64,000 nt of DNA, from the NCBI GenBank assembly GCA_001600455.1, contig BCKC01000001.1:3064441-3128440 (forward strand), written 5' to 3'. This DNA comes from Endocalyx cinctus (Eukaryota > Ascomycota > Sordariomycetes > Amphisphaeriales > Apiosporaceae). Position numbers and translations under genes: made by a program. Shown here one piece after another: positions 21,734 through 35,300 of this stretch. The stretch's first letter is position 1. The number at the start of each line of letters is the position of its first letter. Under the pieces are notes generated by a model. It did no database searches. It worked only from the letters and a program-made list of their open reading frames with translations, and was not told the DNA's origin.

Positions 21734-24623
21734 CCCCCTCAACCCCTTAGTTCAAGCGGAGGAGTGTACGCATATATATAACGTTACCTGTCTTCACGCA
21801 TCCTACGAAATTGGATTAGAGCACCTATCATTCTTCACCGATTCATAGGCTACGAGGATGATGAAAAGGAGGAGAAGCAGGGGGGAGGAAAAAGAAAGGA
21901 GAAAAAGCCACCGATGGATAACGACGAAGCAGACCCTTATGGTCAAGTTACCGTGCATCTTAGGGATAAAAGGGGAAGTTTTTAAGGAGGGCACCACTAA
22001 ACAAATGCCCTTTCAGCCACCATCAATGTATTTATGTATCAGGTGAACGTCTGTGTTTCTTACTGATTAATCATCCCGATCCTCCTGGAATTATCACCTT
22101 GGCCGTCTGATGTTTTTTTTTTCTTTCTCCCTCCTTCAAAATCCTATATAATCAAAACGATCTCTTCCTGTAAATCGCTTGTCAATTTAACGTATCATCA
22201 AATATTACAACGGCGGGAAACTTGCATAGACTATATGATCGCTATAATATAACAAGACAAGATTTGCCTATCACCCGAGCACGGCATGACCCCTAGTTTA
22301 GAGTATGACAGAAGTGATCAAAGCGAAAATCCTCAAACCTTTCTTATTCTTCATTTTTTTTTTTTTTGATACAGCCGCGATGGTATCGGGTAGTAGGTGG
22401 TAGCGTAGAGAATGAAGTAACCTACGAAGTTACCTATAAATTAAAATTCTCGAAGGTCATTGCGTAATTGTGCCGCTGCTCGTTCGTTATATTAAACCCG
22501 CGCGGGGAAGAGGAAGAGTTAGTTGAAAGTGCGTGCATACTCATCCTGCTACGTTTTTTCCTCAGGTTCAGGTCTATTCGCGGCCGTTGGGTGGGTTTCG
22601 TATGTGCTTAACCCGGCCCAGCCGATTGGGAAGAATCCCGGTTTTGATCGTTTCTGCGATTTTACGGATAACGGGAACTACGAAGGAACCACAAAATATC
22701 AATTTACGATCTCTCTCCCTCTCTCATCTGTGCGCAAAAAGAAAAATCACGAATGAAGAATAAAATACGCTTGATTTTAAACTATTGAGGGTCCCCTCCC
22801 CCAAAAGCCTCCCCGGTTGCCTCTTAATGGAAACACCCCCTGCATTTATCCCCAGAAAATAAGTATCTACACTTCACTACTGCGCCCTGGACTCCCTGTG
22901 CCTCCTTAGCTTCGTAACCTTTTGATAAATATGAGTGCACGACCTTCAACATACTTCATTTTACATGATAATATACCGGTCATGATATCTCGATAGTGTT
23001 TATTATAGTGTACGTATGGAGTATTTAGTAAGTTGAATATGTATTTATTACAGCGATATCGGCAGATGCAAGAAAAAGCAAAGAACATCCGAGTATATGT
23101 AAAAGAGAAGACTGTTGTGATTATTTTTCGCTTTTTCTTAATACTGATTAGTATGCATTTTTTGGAATAAAAGTACCTACGTGGTATAGTGTATATCGAG
23201 AATTTATTAATAGGTGTAAATTCAAATTGCCAAGAAGGTAATCCGGGATGAGAATAGACCCGGTTCACTATCGCCGTTTGATCTCCGGCGCTGGCTTTGT
23301 TTCAGCACGGTACGAGACTGGTGTACGGTAGTACAGGCTCTTTTCTCCTCTCTCCAAGATCACGATATTATTAGTGCATCGAATGTGGAGAGAGCTTATT
23401 CAAATATCAACCCCTACTTGCAGCGGTTTTCTTTCTCTTTGCATATGCACAGAGAAAGAGATCACGAGGATCCAGCTATAGTTATTCGAACAGAATAAGC
23501 GCAAGCCGCGTATGGGCTTACATAGTATGTAGGGATAGTATAAATCGCAACTCACACACATAGTACATAGCTGCACATCCATGCTGTAGGACTCGACCGA
23601 CCTGTTCTAGTATATTGATTACTATGATTTGCGACAAGGGGATCAGTTCGCCCCGGGGTAGTACCACCGATTCGATTTGGCGGAGAGTTCAAAAGGAGTT
23701 GCTGCTACTGTATGAATTGGATGCATGTAACCTTTCGCGTTAGTTTTACTTAAATGTTAAAGAGTACGTGCGACGTAAAAGCATCAGAGCTCGGCCGAGA
23801 AGGTCTCTCGATTTAGTATGAAGCGATCAATAATACTACCTGCCCAGTTGGAGAGATTCGTCGACATCGTCGTCGTCCGACCCAGGATAGACAAAGATAA
23901 GGTACGTTACGGACTCCCGGGTTTTGCTTGCGCACGTAGCGTAAATGTAGATATTTTTTTTTCTTAGCTTGAATGGCCCCCGGTCTCATGTTCATGCAAG
24001 CAACTTATGTACCGATTACGCCTCCCCCAAAGACATCGCGGGAGATAGCTGAATATGTTGGATTATATGATATGATATTTTTAACACGCTAGGCACCTCT
24101 TACTCAAGCAAATGATTACCACCTGAGCGTCCCTTGGCCTTTTTTTTCACAGATGACTACAAGTATGTACTTAGATCAAGTATAGATTATTGAGCACGTT
24201 TTTCTTTTCTTTTATTTCTTGTCGTCTTACTCTTCCAGTAATCCGGAAGCTAGCCAGTCGATAAAAAATGAATTGAATGTCTGAAAAGGGTAATAGTGCG
24301 ACGCTTCTCGTTACGTTACCTATATATATATGTGTGTACATCTTCCGGGATATATTGAATTCCCAACTGTATAGGGCTGCTTACGCGTAGATCAAATCAT
24401 CGCTAGCTGCACAAGGACGGGAAAAGAAAAGAGAAGCTGACCCCTCTGATAATGCTAATGATGACGACAGCGGCGACGACGACAACGCCAATGTCTCGGG
24501 GCTGATTAGCAAGCATCAATTGAAGAATCCTTTTATTCTTTTTGTCTGTCTGCCTTGCGGCATAAAGATGAATTTTCATTCGTCCCCAACTCTTACCAGA
24601 TTGGTGGGATTCGGATGGGATTT

Positions 24624-24639
24624 GGGGGGGGGGGGGGGG
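24624..24639. repeat. G16 homopolymer
   Basis: Sixteen consecutive G in otherwise AT-rich intergenic DNA, capable of quadruplex formation. The exact length may be unreliable in the assembly. Confidence 0.7.
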
Positions 24640-27225
24640 TTAAGGATTTGTTTTTTCATGCGAAAGTGAGTGAGCGTACGCGCAGGTGTAAAAATCATGT
24701 GCCGCGTTAATATGGATTCGGACGGAGGGGCATAATCGATCAGCGCCGAGTAAAGAGTAGGACAGATTGTCTTTTTCCCCCTTGGCCGTCACGCTCGTTA
24801 TGTTCTAAGCAACGAGAATAGCAGTGAATATCAGCCGCGTGAGGGAGAAGGCATACGCGAAAAGATCGACATGATTATGATCATCTAATCGTAATTATTC
24901 TTTTATTAAAATAAGAAAAGAGTCGATTACTGTGGCTGCAAATGCGATGACTGTTTCCTGTCATCTCAGCAATTGACTGCCAATCATTGGCATACTCCCT
25001 CGACAGAGTAAACCACCCACCATTAATTTCTGGACCAGTTAGAATATCAACGCAGCATAATCTAGATCTTTACGCCCAGGATTCTAAAATGTAAGTATGC
25101 AACTATGCGCGTGTGTAGTGTACGTGTAGTTTGTGTAGTGTAAATCCGTAGGCAGAACGGGCAGATTCGGAGTTAACTAGGTAATGTAATATACTAAATC
25201 CTCGCAAAGTCTCCCCATTTGCGAATTCATTCGTAAGCAATTAATGCATTGATATTGCAAGATTAAAGAGATGAAGAAATCAAAAAGACCATGGGGGGCG
25301 ATAGGAGAAAAAAAACCGCACAAAAAATATAAGAAGAAGTGGAAAAAATAAAGTACCACGGAGACAGACTTCCTGAAGTAGAGAGAATCCCATGTGAAAA
25401 TTATGCTTGTACCTTGCATTCGTTCTCATTCATTGGTTGTGATGTATTGTAGATTCGGTGTTCCCACACGGAAAGTCCGTCTCAAAGAGTGTGGGAGGCG
25501 GTACCAGGAGGGAGGAAATGGGAAATATAATAAAGAAATATGTTACCTAGTAACAAACTAAAAAGTTTACGGGATACGCAAGATAAGAAATAAGAAAGGA
25601 AAGAAAAAAAAACGTGCGCGTAGCGTGGGTTAAAATCAATCAATGAAGTAAAGCATGAGTGTCCGAAAAATGAACCAACTATCCTGGTGGGATCTCCCGA
25701 ATGGGGATATATGGTTGGATACCGGGATATTCATTGGTTTGAAGATCAAGGGGTCCTCACCAGTCGTCTTCATTGGATGGCTTAAGGGGGTGTTTTGGGT
25801 TCATCTGCAAAAGAGGTAGGGAGGTTCTGATTCGAGACTCGCGGAAATTGGGGACTAAGGAGAAAAAGAAAAAGAAAAAGCCCAATCTCCTTTCAGATTG
25901 AGATCCGTCATTGCAGATACGTATACCATAGACTTTTTACTTACCCACTACCCACTACCCACTTAGTGTCATGCGGTCTGGCGGTATCGAAGTGATCAAA
26001 TACGAAGGGAAAAAAACGGTGATGATGTAAAGAGGGCAAAAAAGAAAAGAAAAAGCAAAACATGTTGCGCAACGTGATACAGCGCATATGGATACTACCT
26101 AGGTACTAACCGTTGAGAGCCTGAGAGGTATCTTTTTGTAAGATTATTTAACCACATCAGGAATGAACAAACATATACTACTAATTTAGGTGCATATCAT
26201 CGATTATCTTGTTTGATTGATGTAGCGAGATCGACATTAACAGCATGTGTGTGTACGTGTGTAAGCCTCATAATTGGGTAATTACTTTATGTACAAGAAT
26301 GAGTGAATGAATGGATGAACGCTGTAGTGCAGCAGATGTTGTTGGTGTAAATGTATGTACATAGTAAAAAGCTAAGCACGGCATCTTTTTCCCGAGCAAA
26401 AAAGGCGACTCGTGAAACTGAGCGTCTGTCGAGGAACTCGATAAAATTCTTTCAGCTTTGACTATGGTAAAAAACTGGATGGGTTTCGTTTCGATAGATA
26501 ACCGTGCCGATCTAACGGCCGATACCCGGCATCTCCTCAGGAGGATGCGTAACAGATTTATCGTGCATCCGTCGTTAAGCTTTTTCAAAAGGTTTGATGT
26601 GAAGCGCCAGGTGGTAAATTCAGACGGAAACACTTCGAGTCTGAGAATTTAAATGTTAGAAGCACACTTTGGAAGGGATTAATTTAGCCTTATCAGTATC
26701 CTTTGATAGATAGCGGGCAAAACATGAGAACATGAAACAATCATTTCAGTAAAAAATATTTTGAACGGTGAATGGTATCATTTTTTTTCTTCTCTGTTTT
26801 GGGTGATGACTTCTTCTAATAACTACACTCCAACGATGCAAGGGTAAAATAACAAATCGTAAAAGACTTGATTAATTGTATCTTGATGAACCCTCTCTTG
26901 ACTCCTTGTCTTGTCTAATTCCGCACCCAGATCCTAACATTATTCGGCCGTGGTATTGATATCAATTGCGAGTGATAAAACATGCGAGAAAAGGAAATAT
27001 AAAAAAAAAGAAAGAAAGACAGCAAATAACCTCCAGGACCCAACCATCATATATATATGGGATGACGTGGTCCTTTTTACGCCGATTCCTATTATTCCCC
27101 TAGGGACGGTGATCATAATTCCCATTCGTAAAAAAAAAAAAAATTCCCCAGCCTCCTGCGCCGATTGTTTAAAAAAAAGATGGGAGAAAACCCTTCAAAA
27201 TAACTCCGTAATGTAAGGGTTAGAC

Positions 27226-28398
27226 TCATGGTCTAACTTTGATACTCCGTCGTCGACTCATATTTAGGCTTAGTAGGCTGCGTTTCATAGACGGTGGTGA
27301 TGCGGGTGAGTTGGGGATAGATGATGATGATGATGATAATGAATGTTCGGTGCCTAATGCACTCTTTCTTCTTAGCTTAGCTGAATGTATTATCTCGTTG
27401 TATGTTACCGGTGACTGAGGCGTGGTTGTGGTCGCCGACATTATTTCCGGTTTCTCGAGACTCTCCTGAGATGCCAATGTAGTATCTACGGTAAGAGATT
27501 CGGTCTCGGCGGCTGCGGCAGCCTTCAAGTTGGGACGGCTGCGCTTCCTCACAAGGTTAATAGATTTTTGAAATCGGTGTAGTGCTGCAGTTGGGGACTT
27601 TGGTGCTCGCGGGTATGAGCCAGCCGAAGTAGATCGACTTTCGAGGCGGTAGTTATTCGAGGCAAAGGGGTCCTGGCTAAGGAATGATGGTGTTTTCTTT
27701 AGGTCGTGCGTCGATGAAAATGTGCTCGACGTGAATAGACTACTATGTCTGGGTGGGTGAACGTTCCGTTCCTTCGACGAGCTGGTATCGACGGAAGAGG
27801 TAGAAGATCGTGGGAGGGAGACAGATTGTGGCCGCCGCTTCGTTATTTGTAAAGGCGTCATTGACTTCCGCTTTTCGGCCACATTCACTATGTTGGGCTT
27901 TCCGATATAAATAACCGAAACTGCTCGTGCGGTTGTTTCCTGACTCTTCCGTCGCACCGGTGATCCTTCTGACTCGTCGCTCGTCGAATAGTCGTCATAA
28001 TCCGAGAAGTCGTCCGCAGACGACGAGGCGTCTTCTTCCGACGATAAGTACACATCGTGTTTGGCTTTTAATGATTGGGTGGCATTTTCGATCGAATCCA
28101 ACTTCAGACTGTTGAGTAGTCTCGATTGTCTGAGCGTACTCCTTTGAGGAAGAGCTGGTGGGTCAACATCGACTTGGGTGCTTTTCACTTCTCTGGCATT
28201 CATGATAGTTGCCTCTTCGATCATACAAGGTTCGTCTTCCATATCAACTATATCCAGTAATTCTTCGTCGCAGGTGGTGGACACGAGACTGTCGTGAGAA
28301 TTCTCAGTGACGTCTTCGGCAGAACCTTTTGAATTACCAAGTGGCCGAGCTTTAAGAGCTGAAGACGCCGTCGGGTGGGACTGCTCAGCGAGAGTCAT
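27226..28398 (-). CDS. Ser-rich fungal protein of unknown function
   Basis: A single-exon reading frame of 390 residues with the codon texture of a real gene and no membrane segment or signal peptide. It is mostly low-complexity and probably disordered. An acidic-serine block near residues 113-135 (KHDVYLSSEEDASSSADDF) looks like the conserved core and could be a casein-kinase-2 target. It is followed by RAVSVIYIGKPNIVNV, a short ordered-looking segment. The rest is Ser/Pro/Arg-rich with many possible phosphorylation sites (RRKS, SPT, RRRS) and a basic C-terminus (MSRRRSIKVRP). I recall this acidic-serine block from uncharacterised proteins across filamentous ascomycetes but can assign no function. 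It stands alone between two very large gene-free regions, an arrangement often seen around regulatory genes. Confidence 0.78.
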   Translation of the reverse strand: MTLAEQSHPTASSALKARPLGNSKGSAEDVTENSHDSLVSTTCDEELLDIVDMEDEPCMIEEATIMNAREVKSTQVDVDPPALPQRSTLRQSRLLNSLKLDSIENATQSLKAKHDVYLSSEEDASSSADDFSDYDDYSTSDESEGSPVRRKSQETTARAVSVIYIGKPNIVNVAEKRKSMTPLQITKRRPQSVSLPRSSTSSVDTSSSKERNVHPPRHSSLFTSSTFSSTHDLKKTPSFLSQDPFASNNYRLESRSTSAGSYPRAPKSPTAALHRFQKSINLVRKRSRPNLKAAAAAETESLTVDTTLASQESLEKPEIMSATTTTPQSPVTYNEIIHSAKLRRKSALGTEHSLSSSSSSIPNSPASPPSMKRSLLSLNMSRRRSIKVRP

Positions 28399-31300
28399 GT
28401 TGGGCTTTTATGTATGTAGAGAGTCAGTCTCGGGCAGACCGTGGAAATTGTATGGAGACTGTAATATGGGAAAAATAAAGAGTGGTCCCAGTCTGGTCCA
28501 CATCAATATATTGTAAGCATCCGTACTAGAGACCAGCTCTTTTAGAAATGAAAAAAAGATGAGATGGACGAGTAGTGTATTGTTTTTATTTCATTAGAAA
28601 CTGGGGATGGGAAAGGGAATTTTAATTCATCAGGTGTGAATAAGAACAAGGTAGGACCTCGTGGTATATAAGATATGTACAAGCGTACCCTTAATACCAC
28701 AGGTGCGTTGTACCTAATGTTAAGTAGGTTACCCTGAGAATATACGGTATAAGCAAAATTTGGTACGTACCTAACCTAACTAAGGCCTTGACCGTGACCG
28801 TAACCGTTACAGTGGAAGTGACAGGGACTGTGACAGTTGAACAGGGGGGGTTTTATCTTTTCCCCTGAGATTTTTGGACACTAATAACTAATTTGGTGGG
28901 GTCAGTTCCTTGCCCATTCATATAACGGCGTACATTACGTTACGCAGTTCGCTCTCCCTTATTTCTTAGAGAAGTCTCTCCGTATACACACACTTCTCAC
29001 CTCCTTCTACTTCGAGGCTTTTTTTTTTTTTTTTTTAATGCAGTAAATAGGATAGCGATCGAGATGGATATCCCAATCGGATAAAAAAAAATAGACACGT
29101 ACATATAACTTTTTAGTCCCTTAGATAGAGGAGACTGGTTCAATTCGAAGAGATAAATAAATGAATGATTAATCCGACGGATTTTCCAAATGATCAAATG
29201 TATTCAGGAGTCGAGTGTTTCTGTGTAATTCTATCTTGGCTGAATCAATGGAGGGCGCTTCCTGAATTGGCGTGTGGTTGAATATGTTTGTTTGTTTCAA
29301 GCTGGTCATGGGTGTTTAGAATAGCGACATGGCTTAACGCCAATTAAAAAAAGAGACTCGAGGTTTCAAGTATTGGCAATCGTCGATACGATGGTATTTG
29401 GTAGTAGTAGGAAGCGAGTAATAACCTTACAAGAACAAAGGTAAAAAAAAAAAAGATTGCTACAAAGTAGTAAAATACGTAGTAATGATTTTTTTTTTTA
29501 CGATATGGTGGGTTCTCGTTGGAATATGTAGTTCGAGTTGAGTAAGACAAGATAAAAAAAAACACATATATGTCAATCAAGGTATTGCGGGACCCTTAAA
29601 AGATGATATGTTTTCTATTTAGGTAAAAATCTATATGGAATGATCTCTCATGATTTAGAAATACGTATCTATTTTTTACCATTATTCCAGTAACATTTTA
29701 AGCTAATGTCATCGAGACTTCGCCGCCCACACTGTTATTTGTCTTTACGGGGCGAAGAATCCTAATCAGGGTTCAACGTTGCCACACTTGGCAGGACATT
29801 CCATCTACATCCGTGTATTGAGGGAACGCTTAATTTTTAAACAGGAAAACAGGGATCTTATGGGGGGTTGGTCTATGGGTATGATGTATACAAAGCATTA
29901 CTTACATAAAATAGGGTAAGCGTATGATACCTATTACGCCAACTGCGAGAACACGCCATTCAACATATCTATCACTATCACAGAAAAGATGGGATGAGAA
30001 ACCTTGGGAGAGCCTACGTAAATGAATTACGCCGTTTAATAAATACAACCGTCCATTCGCGAGAGGGGGAACGTGTTATTCCAAACACCGCTGCTGTTAT
30101 CCATGGCTGCACATCCATGATAGTACTATACTACTTGTACAAATCGCGTGTCTTATTATGTACTATGTAGGTTCGATCGGAGGGAACTAGTAGGATCCAT
30201 CGTGGAGATACATACATACACGTACTGCGGTAGATCAAAAAATCAAAGATAGCAACGGAACTACAAATTCCTAACGTACAACCTAATTCGGGTTTGTTGA
30301 TATTAGGAGTAATCCGCCTCGGTTCTAGACTAGCACCATCAGAAAAAGAGAATCCATCGGGCAGAAGAATGGGAAAAAGCAGGTAACTAAATTATATCAG
30401 AGAAACCAACCGTAAACTGTGAACTGTAAAAAGTTGAACGGGCAGTGCTGCGATGAAAAGAAAAAGAAAAAAATATCGGTGGATTTCTCGCGGCAGGTTT
30501 TTGAGGTTGATTGGCCATAGTTTTCTTGGCATATCAACCAGATTCTACAAAACCCAACCACTCACCGTACACAGAATATTTATTACAAGAATTAAGCCCG
30601 CTACACCCTCCCTTTTGAATAGGTCATTTGGATGGAAAAAAAGTCTATCCCACCGGACGGGCCGATATATTCCTTCTGTTATCTTGAACCTTTGTACATG
30701 ATTATGCGAACGTATTCATGGATGTTTCTTAGAGCGTCTTTAGTGAGTTTGGTATTTCCAGATTGTCTTTTCTTCGTCTTTTTTTTTTCCTAACCTACGA
30801 ACTCTGAAGAAGACGTGTTTTAAGAAAGTATGTACCTAGAAAGGTAGATAAAGTCTCAGCGATTCGCTCGGATAGTCGTTCAAAGCAATATTGCATCATA
30901 AAGCGCGCGCGATGCTGCAATAACAGAGGTTGTAATGGCGGTTAAAGGCCTAAAGTTTCCAGCAATTCGGTGAGACTACAACATACGAGTATTTAGCGTA
31001 CCTATCATCTAAGAATAGTGGTATTCAACGGCAAACTAATGGACACTAATGGCGTCACTCCGTGCCTTGAAGGAGAGTCTATCTGAAACCGCCAATCAGA
31101 TTTTCCGTCTTCTACTTAGGTCGCGTTAGTCCACTTTAAGCCTAGTGCACCAGCCACTCTTTTCAGGCTAACCTTGGAATATCCAGCCTGCCAGCGTGCC
31201 AGTCAGCCAGTGTACCTAGCTTTTTAGGGTATTTAGTGTATGTAAGTACGTAAATACCGGGTAGTTAGTTATTTTTAAACACGTCAAGTTTATTCTCGAC

Positions 31301-31441
31301 CCGGATTTGGACCTTTCCGATAACATTGCGGTGCTGTGTTGGTACGATTTCTGTTAAGTTTAAATTTAATCAATAGACCGTGTAAAGTATTTAAAGTATT
31401 GTATGTATTGTATGTATTCGCGGATATATCGTACTCAATGT

Positions 31442-31470
31442 TATATATATATATATATATATAAATATAT
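31442..31470. repeat. TA dinucleotide microsatellite
   Basis: A run of about ten TA units, a short break (TAAA), then a few more. Simple-sequence repeat in non-coding DNA. Confidence 0.7.
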
Positions 31471-31566
31471 ATCAATATACCCATTACTTTAACATAAAGT
31501 CACTACATTACAGTACATGGATATGCGTATACACTACCATTGTAAAGTATCATAAGCTGGGGTAAG

Positions 31567-31584
31567 TACCTAGGTACCTAGGTA
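31567..31584. repeat. TACCTAGGTA palindrome (18 bp)
   Basis: TACCTAGGTACCTAGGTA is self-complementary. The same TACCTAGG/GGTACC vocabulary recurs at about 39750-39825 and 63515-63612, forming a dispersed family of AvrII/KpnI-like palindromic patches in intergenic DNA. Confidence 0.6.
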
Positions 31585-32301
31585 GGTACTATGTAGCTTC
31601 TAAGTTTAGCTGCTAGATACACTACGTACGCTAGAGGCAATTACAGGGGTATACCTAGCGAAGGTCACAAAAGTTACCCCTTCTAGAAATACGATTCTAT
31701 CGTTTCTGATCTTGATCATCGACAACGCTTTCAAGCTTTTCCATGTAAAAAGAAAAGAAGAAGAAGAAAAGCCAAGGCATAATTATATTACCGGTGATAT
31801 AATAATTGATTATAACAGTAATTATTTACACATTATTTCAACTATTCCATGTTTACCGAAAAGATCCCTCCCGTTTATTATTCATAGTTGTTATTCCGAA
31901 ACTGCTAACGTCGTTGCCCAGACCTTCTCTACCCCGGAAATATCTTACCGAACCTGTGAGGTTCCCAGGTTAGCTTGCAGAGGTAGTGTGCTTTTTATTT
32001 ACGATTATTTGTTTTCTAACCCAGACAATTTAAAGTTCTGTTTAAACCCTTTGCCCGACTTTTTTTTCTCTTTAGGACTTGTTCAGAATTAGAACATGAG
32101 GCTCGGTCTGACATGATTTTCGTGGTTAGCTACTGTTTCGAAATAGCTGATTTGTAATTTTGACCCATACACTGCGGTGTCTACCCAGAGAGCTGAATTT
32201 TAGCAGCCTCACGCCAGCAAACCTGATCAAGACGAGATAAAACTCAATAGGTGGGTAGCTCCCCAGCTTCGTTTGTTCAGTAGGTACTTATACTTAATAC
32301 C

Positions 32302-32339
<38 letters not shown>
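32302..32339. repeat. CATATA hexanucleotide tandem repeat
   Basis: About six uninterrupted copies of a 6-bp CATATA unit, directly before the hairpin at 32346-32363. Confidence 0.7.
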
Positions 32340-32345
32340 GTATCC

Positions 32346-32363
32346 CTTACGGACCTCCGTAAG
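32346..32363. repeat. 8-bp hairpin
   Basis: CTTACGGA CC TCCGTAAG has perfect 8-bp arms with a 2-bp loop, just after a CATATA tandem. Its role is unknown. Confidence 0.5.
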
Positions 32364-35300
32364 ACCTTGCTTACTAGAGCACCTGCTCTCTTTTGACTTG
32401 TTTATTACAGAAAATATATCTACTAATCCACCTACGAAGTGGACACTATGTTTATGCTTCATGCTAAATCGTGTAACGATCGCAGCTCCTTTCACCAAGT
32501 ATTATATGTCATTCGCTCTTATCAGCTTCTTATTCAGTATTACGTGTTACCGACTCCGAAAAAGTCCTCTTCGCCGGGCCCTCGTATGAGGGTGCCCCCA
32601 TTTGTCTCTAATCCACAGTCCTAATCTAGTTAATAGGTAGTTTCGGTATATGCCGTTTTGTTTATCTTCTTAATGTGAAACAAAATGTGAGTAATCAAAA
32701 TCTCTATAGATTACATACTCCGCGCATCTTAGCAGGATCCTTCGGAATAAAAAGTTTGCGCAAATTATACGCTACTTCATCATCCATCATCCATTCCAGG
32801 TGGAAGGGTATTCGTGTACCTTTTTCTTGGGGCCCATTCAACACGCATGGTATCTCATCGAGGTCACCAGCGGTCGAAATACATGGTCAGATGAATCCTA
32901 AAGGGATTGTCGAGGCTTCAATGAAGTAATTACCACCCGCAATAAGTAAGGGGTGGATAACTTCAGGATTGAAATTGTTACTACCTGCTACACACAGTGG
33001 CGAGTGCGGCGCCGGCTGAGCCAAGGTAACTAGAGAGTAGCAGCTAAGCGGGTGATTTGATCCCTTGCTCACTCGCCCCCATTGTCACTGTCACGCTTCC
33101 GGACTCTGACGTTGAAGGAGCCGGATTGACCCTCTAAAAAAAAAAAAATTGAGGCCCCAGATGATGGGATGCACACCCGATGGGGGTTTATTGTGGCGTA
33201 TTCTGGTCCCTTTCGACCTTTTCATGCGAAACACGCGCGCCCCGGACGGACCTTACTTCGGTAACATCGTCAGACGATACATTACACGGAGAGTATGTAA
33301 CCGTTAAATTACTCGGAAAAAAAAAGTAGTTCAGGCCATATAATTTCAAGTACGATGCGTCGTTTCGGAATATGCTCCCAATCATGTAAGCGCGACCTCT
33401 CGTTCATTAATTAAAACTGCCTTATCTTCGGTGTATGTAGACGTTTGAAGCGGGTGTCTATAATACAACGTAAAGGAAGAATAGGAAGCGTGAGATTGAT
33501 TATTCCCCCTGCCCTTGAACCCCGTGATAACCTATCCACTTACATATACAGCTTCCCTACGGCACAGCTAAGAGTTCAAGATCCAGGGTAGCAATACCCC
33601 TATTCTCGGCTCTCCTATCGTGCATGCGCATCAAGATACAAGATAGACTGACATGATTATTTTTTTAATACCTGAAGATCTCTTTCTTGGCTATACGTCG
33701 TTCGTTTATCACTTCGCGGACGATCAGATCTCGTTCCATGTTGATGATATACCAATATGCCGTCATTCTTAGTTTATGCGATTCCTTTCCGGAGGTACTT
33801 ATGAACGAGAAGAAGACAGCGTGTCATGAGCTTTAAAGGTTATTAATCAGCAGGACTGACGAATAGACGATTTTTTCCCCCTTTACTGCATAGCTATGAG
33901 GTAAGTAGGGCCGCTGGGGGAATAGTCGGCAATCCTCCGCAAAATCCTCTCTGACAAGTGCAAGGCTTAAAATCCTACGTGAGTTAATTGCGGACATCTA
34001 ACTCGCATGACATTGAGGCTCGATAAGGATAACGTTAATCAACAAGATGGACAATAAAAAAAAAACTAAATGTCGTCATATGGATAATGATTATACTGAT
34101 CTATGGACGTCATTTATATTATTGGATTTATTAGAATTGGCAAAATTCTTTTGGTGTATCCTCGGAAGCTCGCAGTCTGGCTTAATCGCCCTAGGTGCGA
34201 TACAGGAAATTTGGAACAAGATGTTGGTACCAAAATGACAACCCGTATTGGGCAAGTAACTGGTGTTGCTCATCATAAGGATTATGGAAATGTGTAAATT
34301 AGCATTCTTCTAATTAACATTAGTCGAATGGTGAAGTTAGATAACCAACGGGTCTCTGCGTCCCTGCTTATATCCTTCATCTTCGGTTAAATCCCAGACA
34401 GAGCAAATTGTGCATGATGACCTAAGTATAATCCAAGAAAAGGCCATTAACGGTGGGGTCTCGAACATTTTCTTTGGCGCGGGAACACGTGGTTACCGAA
34501 ATATACAACCTCGCTTGCGCGAACCTGTGGCGCATGTCAAATATCGACGCTCGTACCCTAAAATTTAATTAATTTAAAGCCACGCAGGTCCAATATCAGT
34601 AAATTAAATCCATATATTCATCGCCCTACAGTCATGTAGCTACCCTTAGAGATGTTGGTCAGCTGCAAGAACACTTATATGGAAAGTCTATTCTAAGTAG
34701 AGATAGATGGCGTAAATCTAGACTCGACAAGGCATGAGAACTTTTTCTATTTCTATCCGAGCCTGCCTATCGAGTACAAGCTCATCACCAACAATGTTGT
34801 GTGGAAATTATTCTGCTATTTACACCTGAGAGCAATCTAATCCGCCCAGCAATAAGGGGCGTGATATATCGCATTGGGAGCCGACAAATGCAAGGTTTTT
34901 ACACTCAGGTAAATACCCCCTATCTTTCTTTAGAAAGAACGAGCATCTGGTAGGAAAACGTTTAGTATTGTTCACCCAACGTGGCCTGGTCAGAATAAGC
35001 CATGTACCTTAAGATCTACATGCTGTCTAACCAACTAGTCTGTCAGATGCAACGTGTCATGCATAGTTCATGATAAACTGTACAAGAAGTTTGTTTTTAT
35101 GTAGGTGATGGTGGTCATTGAGAACAAACATCTCGGTACCTTGCATCATCCTCATGAAGGTTCAGAAGAGAAGTAAAAACCCTAGTAAATGTCCTTGCCT
35201 CCAGTACCTGCTAATAATCGTGGATTTCTGTAGGTTATTTATCTTTACATTGGCGGTTATGATTTAGAGATAAAAAGGAGGAGAAAGTGGCATGTATTCC

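Larger units (their letters stand above)
20891..27225. other. 6.3-kb gene-free region between convergent 3' ends
   Basis: No protein gene, tRNA or transposon was recognised on either strand; all open frames are short and of random composition. Visible structure includes a C16-T11 homopolymer pair at 21707-21733, a G16 run at 24624-24639, several T and A runs of 8-15, and a short TACCCAC tandem near 25945. Two 3' ends converge on it, so it contains no obvious promoter for either neighbour. It could hold a long non-coding transcript or an unusually long 3' UTR. Confidence 0.5.

Noticed and set aside
30170..30190. GGTTCGATCGG resembling a tRNA B box
   Set aside because: No matching A box or acceptor stem could be folded around it.
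32675..32929. 84-codon frame that looked faintly protein-like
   Set aside because: No family recognised, no supporting splice sites, and an equally open frame on the opposite strand.
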